From NCBI GenBank assembly GCA_017634255.1, contig JAGBNT010000059.1, positions 1-46,835 of the forward strand: 46,835 bases of DNA, given 5' to 3'. Below the pieces are notes generated by a model. That model saw only the letters and a program-made list of their open reading frames with translations, made no database searches and had not been told where the DNA came from. The DNA is from Lachnospiraceae bacterium. Its GTDB lineage: Bacteria > Bacillota_A > Clostridia > Lachnospirales > Lachnospiraceae. Shown here piece by piece: positions 8,183 to 16,263 of the stretch. The position numbers were made by a program, and so were the translations under genes. Within the stretch, counting starts at the first letter, position 1. Each line of letters starts with the position of its first letter.

Positions 8183-9861
8183 TGTTATACAGCCTTAAGG
8201 TTAAAAACATAGCCCTTATAGATGAGACCGGAGTGGTATTCGGAGAGGGCTTAAATATATTTACCGGAGAGACCGGAGCGGGAAAATCCCTGGTCATCGG
8301 GGCTCTGACGCTGGCTCTCGGGGGAAAGCTCCCGAAGGACATAGTCCGGGATGAAGAGAAGGATGCCGATATTGAGCTTGTATTCAGCACCGACAATAAA
8401 GAGGTATTAAAAGTCCTTTCGGATTCCGATATAGACGCCGGGGAGGACAATCTGATAATAAGGCGGCACATAAGCGCGGGCAAAAGCTTAATGAGGCTGA
8501 ATGACAATGCAGTTACAGCTTCTTTGATAAAGGGCATTACCGGCTCGCTCATAGATATTCACGGTCAGCATGAGCACCAGAAGCTGCTCTACGCGAAGAA
8601 CCAGCTGGAGATACTGGATTCCTACGCCGGTGAAAAGCTGGATAAACTGATGGAGGAGTATCACAAGAATTATGTAAACTATAAAGAGCTTGTTAAAAGG
8701 TTGGCGGACAGGGATGCGGACCCGGCAGAGCGCTTAAGAGAGGCGGATCTTCTGCGGTTTGAGCTGGAGGAGATAGAGAAAGCAGACTTAAAGCCCGGGG
8801 AGGACGAGGAGCTCGAGGAGCGCTTCGCACTTATGAATAATTCCCTTAAGCTTACGATGCACGCCACGGAAACAGCGGCTCTTATCGGTTATGAGGACGG
8901 CGGGGTCTCGGACAAATTAAGCAGGGGTATAAGGGCATTTTCGGAGATATCCGGTCTGGATACAAAAGCCGGAGAGCTTTCCGGTCAGCTGGAGGAAATA
9001 GATTCACTTCTGGGAGATTTCAGGAAGGACCTTGATACTTACATAGGAGAATTAAAGTTTTCCGAAGAAGATTTTAATTTAATACGAGAAAGACTGGACT
9101 TAATCAATACTCTCAAGGTAAAATACGGTAGGGATATCGAGCAGATATGCTCAGCGGCTGAAGAAAGAAGCAGAAGGCTCTCAGAGCTTGAGAATTACGA
9201 TAAGACCATAGAGAAGCTTAAGGCGGATGAGCTTAAGACCAGGCAGGAGCTTTTGAGCACAGGGCTTAAAATATCCCGTATAAGGCGGGATGCCGCGGGA
9301 GAGCTGGAAAAGAAATTAAAAGAAGAGCTGGAAGAGCTTAATTTTGAAGCGGTTTCTTTCGAAATAAATATTGCTACCGATGAAGAGGCACCGGGAGAGA
9401 ACGGTCTCGACAGCGTTGAATTTCTTATATCGACAAATCCCGGGGAAAAGGTAAAGCCCCTAGCCCAGGTCGCAAGCGGAGGAGAGCTGTCGAGGGTAAT
9501 GCTTGCGATAAAAACTGTACTTGCGGATTCCGATAAGACGGACACGCTTATTTTTGACGAGATCGATGAGGGCATAAGCGGAAGAACAGCCCAGAAGGTT
9601 TCGGAGAGCCTGCAGAGGATAGCGAAGCGCCACCAGGTCATCTGTATAACCCACCTTCCGCAGATAGCGGCAATGGCGGACCATCACTTCCTCATAAGAA
9701 AGGAAGTAGAGGACGGAAAGACAAGGACGTCGCTTAAGGAGCTTGACTTTGAGGAATCGGTGGGCGAGCTTTCCAGACTCCTTGGAGGAGCCCAGATCAC
9801 TGATAAGGTGGTCGAGAATGCACGGGAGATGAAAAAACTGGCTGAAAGGATAAAAATATGA
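8182..9861 (+). CDS. recN: DNA repair protein RecN
   Basis: RecN is an SMC-like ATPase that acts early in double-strand break repair. The chosen ATG at 8182 overlaps the argR stop by one base (TAATG) and gives 559 residues, the usual size; a longer frame upstream would run into argR. Visible parts are Walker A GETGAGKS, the Q-loop-like IHGQHEHQKLL, a long central coiled coil, the ABC signature VASGGELSRVMLAI and Walker B LIFDEIDEGISGRTA. It is the last repair gene of the operon. The sequence TTATGTAAACT at 8670-8680 inside the gene matches the repeat found between galT and galE. Confidence 0.96.
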   Translation: MLYSLKVKNIALIDETGVVFGEGLNIFTGETGAGKSLVIGALTLALGGKLPKDIVRDEEKDADIELVFSTDNKEVLKVLSDSDIDAGEDNLIIRRHISAGKSLMRLNDNAVTASLIKGITGSLIDIHGQHEHQKLLYAKNQLEILDSYAGEKLDKLMEEYHKNYVNYKELVKRLADRDADPAERLREADLLRFELEEIEKADLKPGEDEELEERFALMNNSLKLTMHATETAALIGYEDGGVSDKLSRGIRAFSEISGLDTKAGELSGQLEEIDSLLGDFRKDLDTYIGELKFSEEDFNLIRERLDLINTLKVKYGRDIEQICSAAEERSRRLSELENYDKTIEKLKADELKTRQELLSTGLKISRIRRDAAGELEKKLKEELEELNFEAVSFEINIATDEEAPGENGLDSVEFLISTNPGEKVKPLAQVASGGELSRVMLAIKTVLADSDKTDTLIFDEIDEGISGRTAQKVSESLQRIAKRHQVICITHLPQIAAMADHHFLIRKEVEDGKTRTSLKELDFEESVGELSRLLGGAQITDKVVENAREMKKLAERIKI

Positions 9862-11300
9862 AAAATGTGATCTATATTGCGTCAGAGGCAGTGCCCTTTA
9901 TAAAGACCGGGGGCTTGGCGGATGTTGTGGGTTCGCTGCCCGAGTGCTTTGATAAGAGGTACTTTGACGTAAGGGTAATGATACCAAAATACATGTGTAT
10001 GCGTCAGGAACATAAGGACATGATGAAATATGTAACGCATTTCTACATGGATTTTGACGGCAACAGCGAATATGTCGGTGTTCTGGAAGCTGAATTTAAG
10101 GGAACGAAGTTCTATTTTATAGATAATGAAAAATTCTTTGGAGGAGATAAGCCCTACGGGGATATCGCAATGGATCTGGGAAAGTTTATTTTCTTTTCCA
10201 GGGCGGCGCTGTCAGCCCTTCCGCTGATAGGCTTCAAGCCCGACATTGTACACTGCCATGACTGGCAGACGGGGATCATACCCGTATATTTAAAGGATTC
10301 CTTCAGAGGAGGGGATTTCTATAAGGACATCAAATCCATAATGACCATCCATAATCTGAAATTCCAGGGTAAGTGGGATGTCAAGACAGTAAAGAGGATA
10401 TCCGGACTTTCGGACTATTATTTCGTACCGGACAAGCTGGAGGCGTTTAAGGATGCCAACCTCCTTAAGGGCGGTCTGGTCTTTGCCGATGCCATAACTA
10501 CGGTGAGCAGCACCTACGCGGAGGAGATAAAGACACAGTTTTACGGTGAGCAGCTGGACGGGCTTCTGCGGGCGAGAGAACACGACCTGCGCGGTATTGT
10601 AAACGGCATAGATTATGATGAATACAATCCCGAGACGGATAAATTCATAGTCAAGAATTATAATGCGAGGAACTTCCGCAAGGAGAAGATAAAGAACAAG
10701 CGGGCGCTTCAGGAGCAGCTGGGATTAAACCGCGACGATACCGCTTTTATGATAGGTATAGTTTCAAGGCTTACCGGGCAGAAGGGAATAGACCTTATTG
10801 CCTATATCATGGATGAGCTCTGCCAGGAGAATGTGCAGCTGGTTGTTTTAGGCACCGGCGAGGAGCAGTTTGAGAATATGTTCAGGCATTTCGACTGGAA
10901 GTATGCGGACAAGGTATCGGCGAATATCTTTTATTCTGAGGAGCTTTCGCACAAGATATATGCTTCCTGCGATGCCTTTTTGATGCCTTCGCTCTTCGAG
11001 CCCTGCGGTCTGTCGCAGCTTATGAGCCTGCGCTACGGCACGGTTCCGATAGTTCGTGAGACCGGCGGACTTAAGGACACTGTTGAACCCTACAACGAGT
11101 ATGAGAGCAAGGGAACAGGCTTCTCATTCACGAACTTCAATGCCCATGAGATGCTCGGCGCTATACGCTATGCAATGGATGTTTACTGGAACAGGAAGCG
11201 CGAGTGGAATAAGATAATAGACCGCGGAATGGCAAAGGACTTCTCATGGCATAATTCCGCCAGAGCTTATACCGAGATGTACGACTGGCTGGTTCCCTGA
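9858..11300 (+). CDS. glgA: Glycogen (starch) synthase
   Basis: GlgA elongates alpha-1,4-glucan from ADP-glucose. The 480-residue GT5 enzyme begins with the typical N-terminus and KTGGLADVVGSLP (ADP-glucose binding). It contains VHCHDWQTGIIP, GIVSRLTGQKGIDLI and the C-terminal FLMPSLFEPCGLSQL, in which Glu and Cys are conserved in GT5. The start overlaps recN by four bases, so it is probably co-transcribed with the repair operon although its function is unrelated. No glgB, glgC or glgP is nearby. Confidence 0.95.
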   Translation: MKNVIYIASEAVPFIKTGGLADVVGSLPECFDKRYFDVRVMIPKYMCMRQEHKDMMKYVTHFYMDFDGNSEYVGVLEAEFKGTKFYFIDNEKFFGGDKPYGDIAMDLGKFIFFSRAALSALPLIGFKPDIVHCHDWQTGIIPVYLKDSFRGGDFYKDIKSIMTIHNLKFQGKWDVKTVKRISGLSDYYFVPDKLEAFKDANLLKGGLVFADAITTVSSTYAEEIKTQFYGEQLDGLLRAREHDLRGIVNGIDYDEYNPETDKFIVKNYNARNFRKEKIKNKRALQEQLGLNRDDTAFMIGIVSRLTGQKGIDLIAYIMDELCQENVQLVVLGTGEEQFENMFRHFDWKYADKVSANIFYSEELSHKIYASCDAFLMPSLFEPCGLSQLMSLRYGTVPIVRETGGLKDTVEPYNEYESKGTGFSFTNFNAHEMLGAIRYAMDVYWNRKREWNKIIDRGMAKDFSWHNSARAYTEMYDWLVP

Positions 11301-11305
11301 AGAGA

Positions 11306-13060
11306 ATGGCGCTGGACGGAGTTACTGTTGCCGCTCTGACGCGGGAGCTGAATGAAAAACTTAATGACGGACGGATATTGAAGATAGCACAGCCCGAAGA
11401 GGATGAGCTTATTCTGACGGTCAAGACAAGGGAAGGACAGGAGAGGCTGGATATTTGCGCCAGCGCGTCGCTTCCCTTTGTATATTTAACAGATAAGAGC
11501 AAGCCCTCGCCGCTGACTGCACCGGGATTTTGCATGCTTTTAAGGAAGCATCTGACCAAGGGCAGAATAGTTAACATAACTCAGCCGGGATTGGAGAGGA
11601 TAATCCGAATCGAGATACAGCACTATGATGAGCTGGGAGATATTAAGAGTAAGATCCTGGCTGTTGAGCTCATGGGGAAGCACAGCAATATCATCTTTCT
11701 GGACGAGGAAGAGAAGATCATAGACAGCATCAAGCATATTCCGGCTTCGGTGAGCTCGGTTAGGGAGGTACTGCCGGGCAGGGATTACTTTGTGCCTAAT
11801 ACTGGGGATAAGAGGGAGCTGTATGAGCTCGATTCCTGTGAGGACTTTGTGAAGATAGCTGGGACAGGGGCTTCCGATATATCCAAGGCGATATACTCGA
11901 AATTTACGGGGATCTCTCCGGTCATGGCGGCTGAGCTCTGCAACAGGGCGGGGATAGACGCCGATTCTCACACGGCTGCCCTGGACGGGGAGGAGTGGAA
12001 CCGGCTGTGGTCGGAATTATGTAAACTAAAAGATACGTTGACAGAAGGGGACTTTAAACCTAATATCGTCTATGAGTCCGGTGTCCCGGTGGAATTTGCC
12101 GCGGTTTACCTTAGCGAATATTCTGACATGGAATACAGGGATTTTTCCACGGTTTCCGAAATGCTCATAACCTATTATGCCGAAAAGGCAAGGGCGGTCA
12201 GGATAAGGCAACATTCCTCAGAGCTTAGGAGGATAGTTGCCACGGCCCTTGAGAGAAATTCAAAAAAATACGATATACAGCTAAAGCAGCTTAAGGACAG
12301 CGCAAAGAAGGAAAAATACAGGATATACGGGGAGCTTATCAATACCTACGGCTACGATGTAGAGCAGGGAGTCAAGTCCTTTAAGGCGGTTAATTACTAC
12401 AATAACGAGGAAGTCACCGTACCCCTGGACCCGGATATCCCTGTGCGTGACAATGCAAAAAAGTATTTTGACAGATATATGAAGCTTAAGCGCACGGAGG
12501 AAGCGGTAAGCGCCCAGATAAAGGAAACAAAAGAGGATATGGAGCATCTGGAGTCCATCCAGAATGCGCTGGATATCGCCAGCGACGAGGCGGACCTAAA
12601 GGAGATAAAGCAGGAGCTCACAGACTGCGGATATATAAAGAAGCGTTCAGGCAAAAAGGGGGATTCACGGTTTAAATCGGAACCGCTTCACTATATTTCC
12701 TCCGACGGCTATGATCTTTATGTGGGAAAAAATAATTACCAGAATGACGAGCTCACCTTTAAATTTGCAGCCGGGAACGACTGGTGGTTCCACTCCAAGA
12801 AATTTCCGGGTTCACATGTGATACTGCATATAGGGGACAAGGCAGGGCAGGAGATCCCGGACAGGGCATTTAACGAAGCGGGGGCGCTGGCTGCCTTTTA
12901 TTCCAAGGGCAGGGGTCAGTCCAAGGTGGAAATAGATTACGTCCAGAAGAAAGAGGTTAAAAAGCCGGCGGGGGCAAAGCCGGGCTTTGTGGTTTATTAT
13001 ACAAACTATTCCATGGCTATAGGGGCGGATATAAGCGCATTAAGGCAGGTGGAACAGTAA
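11306..13060 (+). CDS. rqcH: Ribosome quality-control factor RqcH (NFACT / FbpA family)
   Basis: RqcH binds stalled 50S subunits with peptidyl-tRNA and directs alanine-tail addition; older annotations call the family fibronectin-binding protein. The 584-residue protein has the NFACT-N domain (residues 1-130: LDGVTVAALTRELNEKLNDGRI), helix-hairpin-helix and coiled-coil middle parts, and the C-terminal NFACT-R domain with DWWFHSKKFPGSHVILH and VEIDYVQKKEVKKPAGAKPGFV. It starts five bases after glgA with a weak ribosome binding site. Two matches to the galT-galE repeat core lie inside it: TTATGTAAACT at 12017-12027 and, on the minus strand, GAGTTATGTTAACT at 11569-11582. Confidence 0.95.
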   Translation: MALDGVTVAALTRELNEKLNDGRILKIAQPEEDELILTVKTREGQERLDICASASLPFVYLTDKSKPSPLTAPGFCMLLRKHLTKGRIVNITQPGLERIIRIEIQHYDELGDIKSKILAVELMGKHSNIIFLDEEEKIIDSIKHIPASVSSVREVLPGRDYFVPNTGDKRELYELDSCEDFVKIAGTGASDISKAIYSKFTGISPVMAAELCNRAGIDADSHTAALDGEEWNRLWSELCKLKDTLTEGDFKPNIVYESGVPVEFAAVYLSEYSDMEYRDFSTVSEMLITYYAEKARAVRIRQHSSELRRIVATALERNSKKYDIQLKQLKDSAKKEKYRIYGELINTYGYDVEQGVKSFKAVNYYNNEEVTVPLDPDIPVRDNAKKYFDRYMKLKRTEEAVSAQIKETKEDMEHLESIQNALDIASDEADLKEIKQELTDCGYIKKRSGKKGDSRFKSEPLHYISSDGYDLYVGKNNYQNDELTFKFAAGNDWWFHSKKFPGSHVILHIGDKAGQEIPDRAFNEAGALAAFYSKGRGQSKVEIDYVQKKEVKKPAGAKPGFVVYYTNYSMAIGADISALRQVEQ

Positions 13061-13102
13061 TAAGGGGTTTCTTTACGCTATAACGAAGGAGGCAGGGATA
13101 AA

Positions 13103-14659
13103 ATGAACATTACCGAAGAATATGTCAGGGAGCTGGTTTATTACGCCGTGCTCAAGGGATTGATCGAAAGGGAGGATATGATCTATGCAGCCAATTCCCT
13201 TTTTGCAGTCCTTGATTACGAGCCCTCATCGCTCTTTAGTACAGGGGCTGCAAATGAGAAGCTTCCGGGGGTGGAGCACACCCTTGAAGAGATACTTAAA
13301 GCTCTGCTGGATGACGCCGTAAGCCGGGGAGTCATAGAGGACAGCATTACAGACAGAGACCTATTCGATACAGGCCTTATGGGCTGTCTTACTCCGAGAC
13401 CCTCGGAGGTTATAAGGCGCTTTGAGGAGCTGAGGGAAAAGAGTCCGAAGGAGGCGACCGATTATTTCTATAAATTGAGCCGGGACAGTGACTATATCAG
13501 GACCTACCGGATAGCCAGGGATATAAAGTGGACGGCTGCAACGAAATACGGAGAGCTAGACATCACGATAAACCTCTCGAAGCCCGAGAAGGATCCCAAG
13601 GCAATAGCGGCGGCCTTAAGCAAGAAAAGTGATTCTTATCCGAAATGTCTTTTATGTGTTGAAAACGAGGGCTACAGGGGACGACTGGATCATCCTGCAA
13701 GGCAGAATATAAGGCTGATACCGATGAAGCTGGGCGGAAGTCAGTGGTACATGCAGTATTCGCCCTATGTATATTATAACGAGCACTGCATAGTGCTTTC
13801 CGAAGTGCACAGCCCCATGAAGATAAATAAGGAGACCTTCGGCAGGCTTATTGAATTTGTAAGCATCGTGCCCCACTATATGATAGGCTCCAATGCGGAC
13901 CTGCCTATAGTAGGCGGCTCCATCTTAAGCCATGAGCATTTCCAGGGCGGAAACTACGAGTTCCCGATGGCGAGAGCCACAGAGCGCTTCGGAGTGGAAT
14001 TTAAGGGCTTTGAGGAGGTTAAGGCAGGGGTGCTGGACTGGCCGATGTCGGTCATCAGGCTGCGGGGAAAGGACAGCGATAAGCTGGTGGAGCTCTCGGA
14101 TAAGATATTGACGTGCTGGAGGGGCTATTCAGACAGGGAATGCGGCATCTTTGCCGAGACGGACTCAACACCGCACAATACCATAACGCCCATAGTCAGG
14201 AGGCGGGATAAGGACTATGAGATAGACCTTGTTTTAAGGAACAACAGGACTACTGAGGAATATCCGCTGGGCATTTTCCATCCTCATCAGGAGCTGCACC
14301 ATATAAAGAAGGAGAATATAGGGCTCATAGAGGTTATGGGTCTGGCAATTCTACCGGCTCGTCTAAAGAAGGAGATGGAGATATTAAAGGAGACGATATT
14401 AAGGGGAGAGGAACTGAGCAGGATAGAGGAAATCGCCTCGCACGCGGACTGGGCGGCTGATATACTTAAGGAATACCCGGAATTTGCACCCGCGAATGTC
14501 CAAAACGACACTGCTTCGGCGGAGAAGCTGGATAAGATAATAAAGACAGAGATAGGCATAGTCTTTATGAAGGTGCTGGAGCACAGCGGGGTCTATAAGG
14601 ATACAGCGGAGGGTAATGAGGGAATAAGGAGATTCATTGCCCGGGTGAACGGGAACTGA
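13103..14659 (+). CDS. galT: UDP-glucose-hexose-1-phosphate uridylyltransferase, class II
   Basis: This enzyme exchanges UMP between UDP-glucose and galactose 1-phosphate in the Leloir pathway. At 518 residues it belongs to the larger Firmicutes class II GalT, unrelated in overall length to the E. coli type. Visible markers are LGGSQWYMQYSPYVYYNEHCIV and SNADLPIVGGSILSHEHFQGG, with the histidines of the catalytic region. A strong AAGGAGG lies ten bases before the ATG. galE follows after a 184-base gap that carries a repeat array, so the two genes may be co-transcribed or separately controlled. Confidence 0.95.
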   Translation: MNITEEYVRELVYYAVLKGLIEREDMIYAANSLFAVLDYEPSSLFSTGAANEKLPGVEHTLEEILKALLDDAVSRGVIEDSITDRDLFDTGLMGCLTPRPSEVIRRFEELREKSPKEATDYFYKLSRDSDYIRTYRIARDIKWTAATKYGELDITINLSKPEKDPKAIAAALSKKSDSYPKCLLCVENEGYRGRLDHPARQNIRLIPMKLGGSQWYMQYSPYVYYNEHCIVLSEVHSPMKINKETFGRLIEFVSIVPHYMIGSNADLPIVGGSILSHEHFQGGNYEFPMARATERFGVEFKGFEEVKAGVLDWPMSVIRLRGKDSDKLVELSDKILTCWRGYSDRECGIFAETDSTPHNTITPIVRRRDKDYEIDLVLRNNRTTEEYPLGIFHPHQELHHIKKENIGLIEVMGLAILPARLKKEMEILKETILRGEELSRIEEIASHADWAADILKEYPEFAPANVQNDTASAEKLDKIIKTEIGIVFMKVLEHSGVYKDTAEGNEGIRRFIARVNGN

Positions 14660-14690
14660 GTTGCTGTTCTGCGCGGAGATAGATGTATTT

Positions 14691-14823
14691 GGAGTTATGT
14701 AAACTATTCGGAGATGAAATGGGTGCGTTGGGAGTTATGTAAACTCTTTGGCGGCTTGTACTGTTTGAAATGGACAGTTTAGCGTCGAAATGGATGTCTT
14801 AGTTATATTGAGTTATGTAAACT
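14691..14823 (+). repeat. Three direct repeats GAGTTATGTAAACT between galT and galE
   Basis: The gap between galT and galE holds three copies of GAGTTATGTAAACT, at 14692-14705, 14732-14745 and 14810-14823. They are spaced 40 and 78 bases apart, so the period is about 39-40 with one degenerate or missing unit. A second shared word, GAAATGG(A/G), lies between them at about 14715, 14767 and 14787. The last copy ends 20 bases before the galE ATG, beside its AGGAGG. No open reading frame is present. Repeated units of this kind resemble multi-site transposase-binding ends of insertion elements, but they could also be protein-binding sites controlling galE; neither is shown. Confidence 0.8.
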
Positions 14824-14843
14824 ATTTTTACAGGAGGTTTTAA

Positions 14844-15857
14844 ATGAAGATTTTAGTTACTGGCGGAACGGGTTTTATCGGAAGCCATACTGTGGTGGAG
14901 CTCATCAATTCAGGTTACGACGTTGTTATAGCGGACAATCTGTATAATTCCAAGGAGCTGGTGGTAGACAGGATAGAGGCGATAACGCATAAGAGACCTG
15001 TATTTTATAAGCTTGACGTGCTTAACAGGGAGGGGCTGGAGGAGCTCTTTGCCAGGGAGAATATTGAAGCAGTCATACATTTTGCGGGCTATAAGGCAGT
15101 GGGAGAGTCCACCTTAAAGCCCATCGAATATTATCACAATAATCTGGAGTCCACCCTTGCACTTGCCAATGTAATGAGAAAGCACGGCTGTAAGAAGTTT
15201 GTCTTTTCCTCATCCGCTACGGTCTACGGCGATCCTGCCTTCGTGCCGATAACCGAGGAGTGTCCCCTGGGGGAGACTACCAATCCCTACGGTACGACCA
15301 AGGCAATGCAGGAGAGGATACTGACGGATATCTGGAAGAGTGACAAGGAGTGGAGGATAATGCTCCTGCGCTATTTCAACCCCATCGGGGCTCACGAGAG
15401 CGGGCTGATAGGGGAGGACCCCAAGGGCATACCGAATAACCTGCTGCCGTATGTGGCTCAGGTTGCCACAGGCAAGCTGGAAAAGATACATGTATTCGGA
15501 AATGACTATGATACTCCCGATGGTACGGGTGTGCGCGATTATATCCATGTGGTCGATCTTGCCAAGGGTCATGTAAAGGCAATAGAGGGCATGGATAAAC
15601 TGGAAGGAGTAAATATATTCAACCTCGGAACCGGCACGGGCTACAGTGTGCTGGATATCATAAGCGCCTTCAACAAGGCGTGCGGCAGGGAGCTGCCCTA
15701 TGTGATAGACCCGAGGCGTCCCGGAGACATAGCGCAGTGCTATTCTGATCCTTCAAAGGCGTTCAAGGTCCTTGGGTGGAAGGCGGAAAAGACCCTTGAC
15801 GATATGTGCGCCGATTCATGGAATTGGCAGTCCAAAAACCCGGACGGGTATAAATAA
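14844..15857 (+). CDS. galE: UDP-glucose 4-epimerase
   Basis: GalE interconverts UDP-galactose and UDP-glucose with bound NAD, completing the Leloir pathway with galT. The 337-residue protein has the Rossmann motif GGTGFIGSHT at residues 7-16, SSSATVYG with the catalytic Ser/Thr, and PYGTTK with the catalytic Tyr at residue 149. HVVDLAKGH and the C-terminal RRPGDIAQCYSDPSKA are also typical. AGGAGG precedes the ATG. The last copy of the GAGTTATGTAAACT repeat is just upstream. Confidence 0.97.
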   Translation: MKILVTGGTGFIGSHTVVELINSGYDVVIADNLYNSKELVVDRIEAITHKRPVFYKLDVLNREGLEELFARENIEAVIHFAGYKAVGESTLKPIEYYHNNLESTLALANVMRKHGCKKFVFSSSATVYGDPAFVPITEECPLGETTNPYGTTKAMQERILTDIWKSDKEWRIMLLRYFNPIGAHESGLIGEDPKGIPNNLLPYVAQVATGKLEKIHVFGNDYDTPDGTGVRDYIHVVDLAKGHVKAIEGMDKLEGVNIFNLGTGTGYSVLDIISAFNKACGRELPYVIDPRRPGDIAQCYSDPSKAFKVLGWKAEKTLDDMCADSWNWQSKNPDGYK

Positions 15858-15872
15858 AAGCGAAAACCCTCA

Positions 15873-16026
15873 GCGCCGTGGGAACTACAAGGAATTGTCT
15901 AAAAGGAGAAAGGTCTGGTAGGGGGCAAAAACGTCCGGTGGATGTTTTTGAGCGCCGTTTAGCCGAACCGAGTGAGGCTGGCGCCGTGGGAACTACAGAG
16001 AATCGTCTAAAAGGAGAAGACCTTTC
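15873..16026 (+). repeat. Duplicated ~40-base non-coding element downstream of galE
   Basis: Two copies of a sequence begin with GCGCCGTGGGAACTACA, share TCTAAAAGGAGAA and both continue to a TAGGGGG word; they start at 15873 and 15981, 108 bases apart. Between the words GAACTACA and TCTAAAA only a few bases differ. No reading frame runs through them. The second copy leads straight into a perfect terminator hairpin (16018-16051), the first into a weaker AT-closed hairpin (15927-15949). They may be duplicated terminators or a small-RNA-like transcript pair. The match is read directly; the function is open. Confidence 0.7.
15927..15949 (+). terminator. Possible galE terminator
   Basis: AAAAACGTCC at 15927-15936 can pair with GGATGTTTTT at 15940-15949 across a three-base loop, with one G-T pair. 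The uridines are part of the stem rather than a free tail, so it is a moderate candidate for ending the galT-galE transcript. It lies 70 bases after the galE stop, inside the first copy of the duplicated element. Confidence 0.45.
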
Positions 16027-16052
16027 TAGGGGGAGCTAGAAAGGTCTTTTTG
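16018..16052 (+). terminator. Strong intrinsic terminator
   Basis: AGACCTTTCTA (16018-16028) pairs perfectly with TAGAAAGGTCT (16037-16047) over an eight-base loop and is followed by TTTT(G)TT. This is a textbook rho-independent terminator. It ends the second copy of the duplicated element and isolates galE transcription from the sulfatase region. Confidence 0.85.
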
Positions 16053-16245
16053 TTGCGTGATTTATCTCGCACACTTATGAGGGGGAGATGGCTGAACTAA
16101 TTCAACCATCTGTAAGCATTATATTTACTTAATGTGTTCAAATTGTGTTCAAAATATGATTTATTTGTTAAAATAATAAACTAGAAAGAAACTATGATAT
16201 ATAGTAAACGAAATTAATAATTTCGTTTACTATATAGGATGCGCA
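16053..16245. other. Intergenic region before the sulfatase gene
   Basis: This AT-rich stretch has no gene. It contains an imperfect hairpin (AGATGGCTGAA at 16086-16096 with TTCAACCATCT at 16101-16111, one mismatch, no U-tail). The 10-mer TGTGTTCAAA occurs twice, at 16133-16142 and 16144-16153, 11 bases apart or about one helical turn, as for a tandem regulator site. The 39-base palindrome at 16198-16236 follows. No convincing -35/-10 pair was identified. Confidence 0.55.
16198..16236. repeat. 39-bp perfect palindrome upstream of the sulfatase gene
   Basis: The left arm TATATAGTAAACGAAATTA (16198-16216) and its exact reverse complement (16218-16236) surround one central base. The arms of 19 bp have no mismatch. 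A diverged copy, 32 of 36 bases identical from 16201, overlaps the end of the ATPase gene at 22162-22197. A weaker half-match TATATTAAACGAAAT lies at 25885-25899. The repeat could be a bidirectional terminator without a GC core, a dimeric regulator site, or a dispersed miniature element. AGGA at 16236-16239 just after it could serve as ribosome binding site for the ATG at 16245. Confidence 0.9.
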
Positions 16246-16263
16246 TGAATTTAGGAAACAAAA

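Noticed and set aside
14691..14823. CRISPR array
   Set aside because: Only three 14-base repeats with unequal spacing and no cas genes; the repeats are too short.
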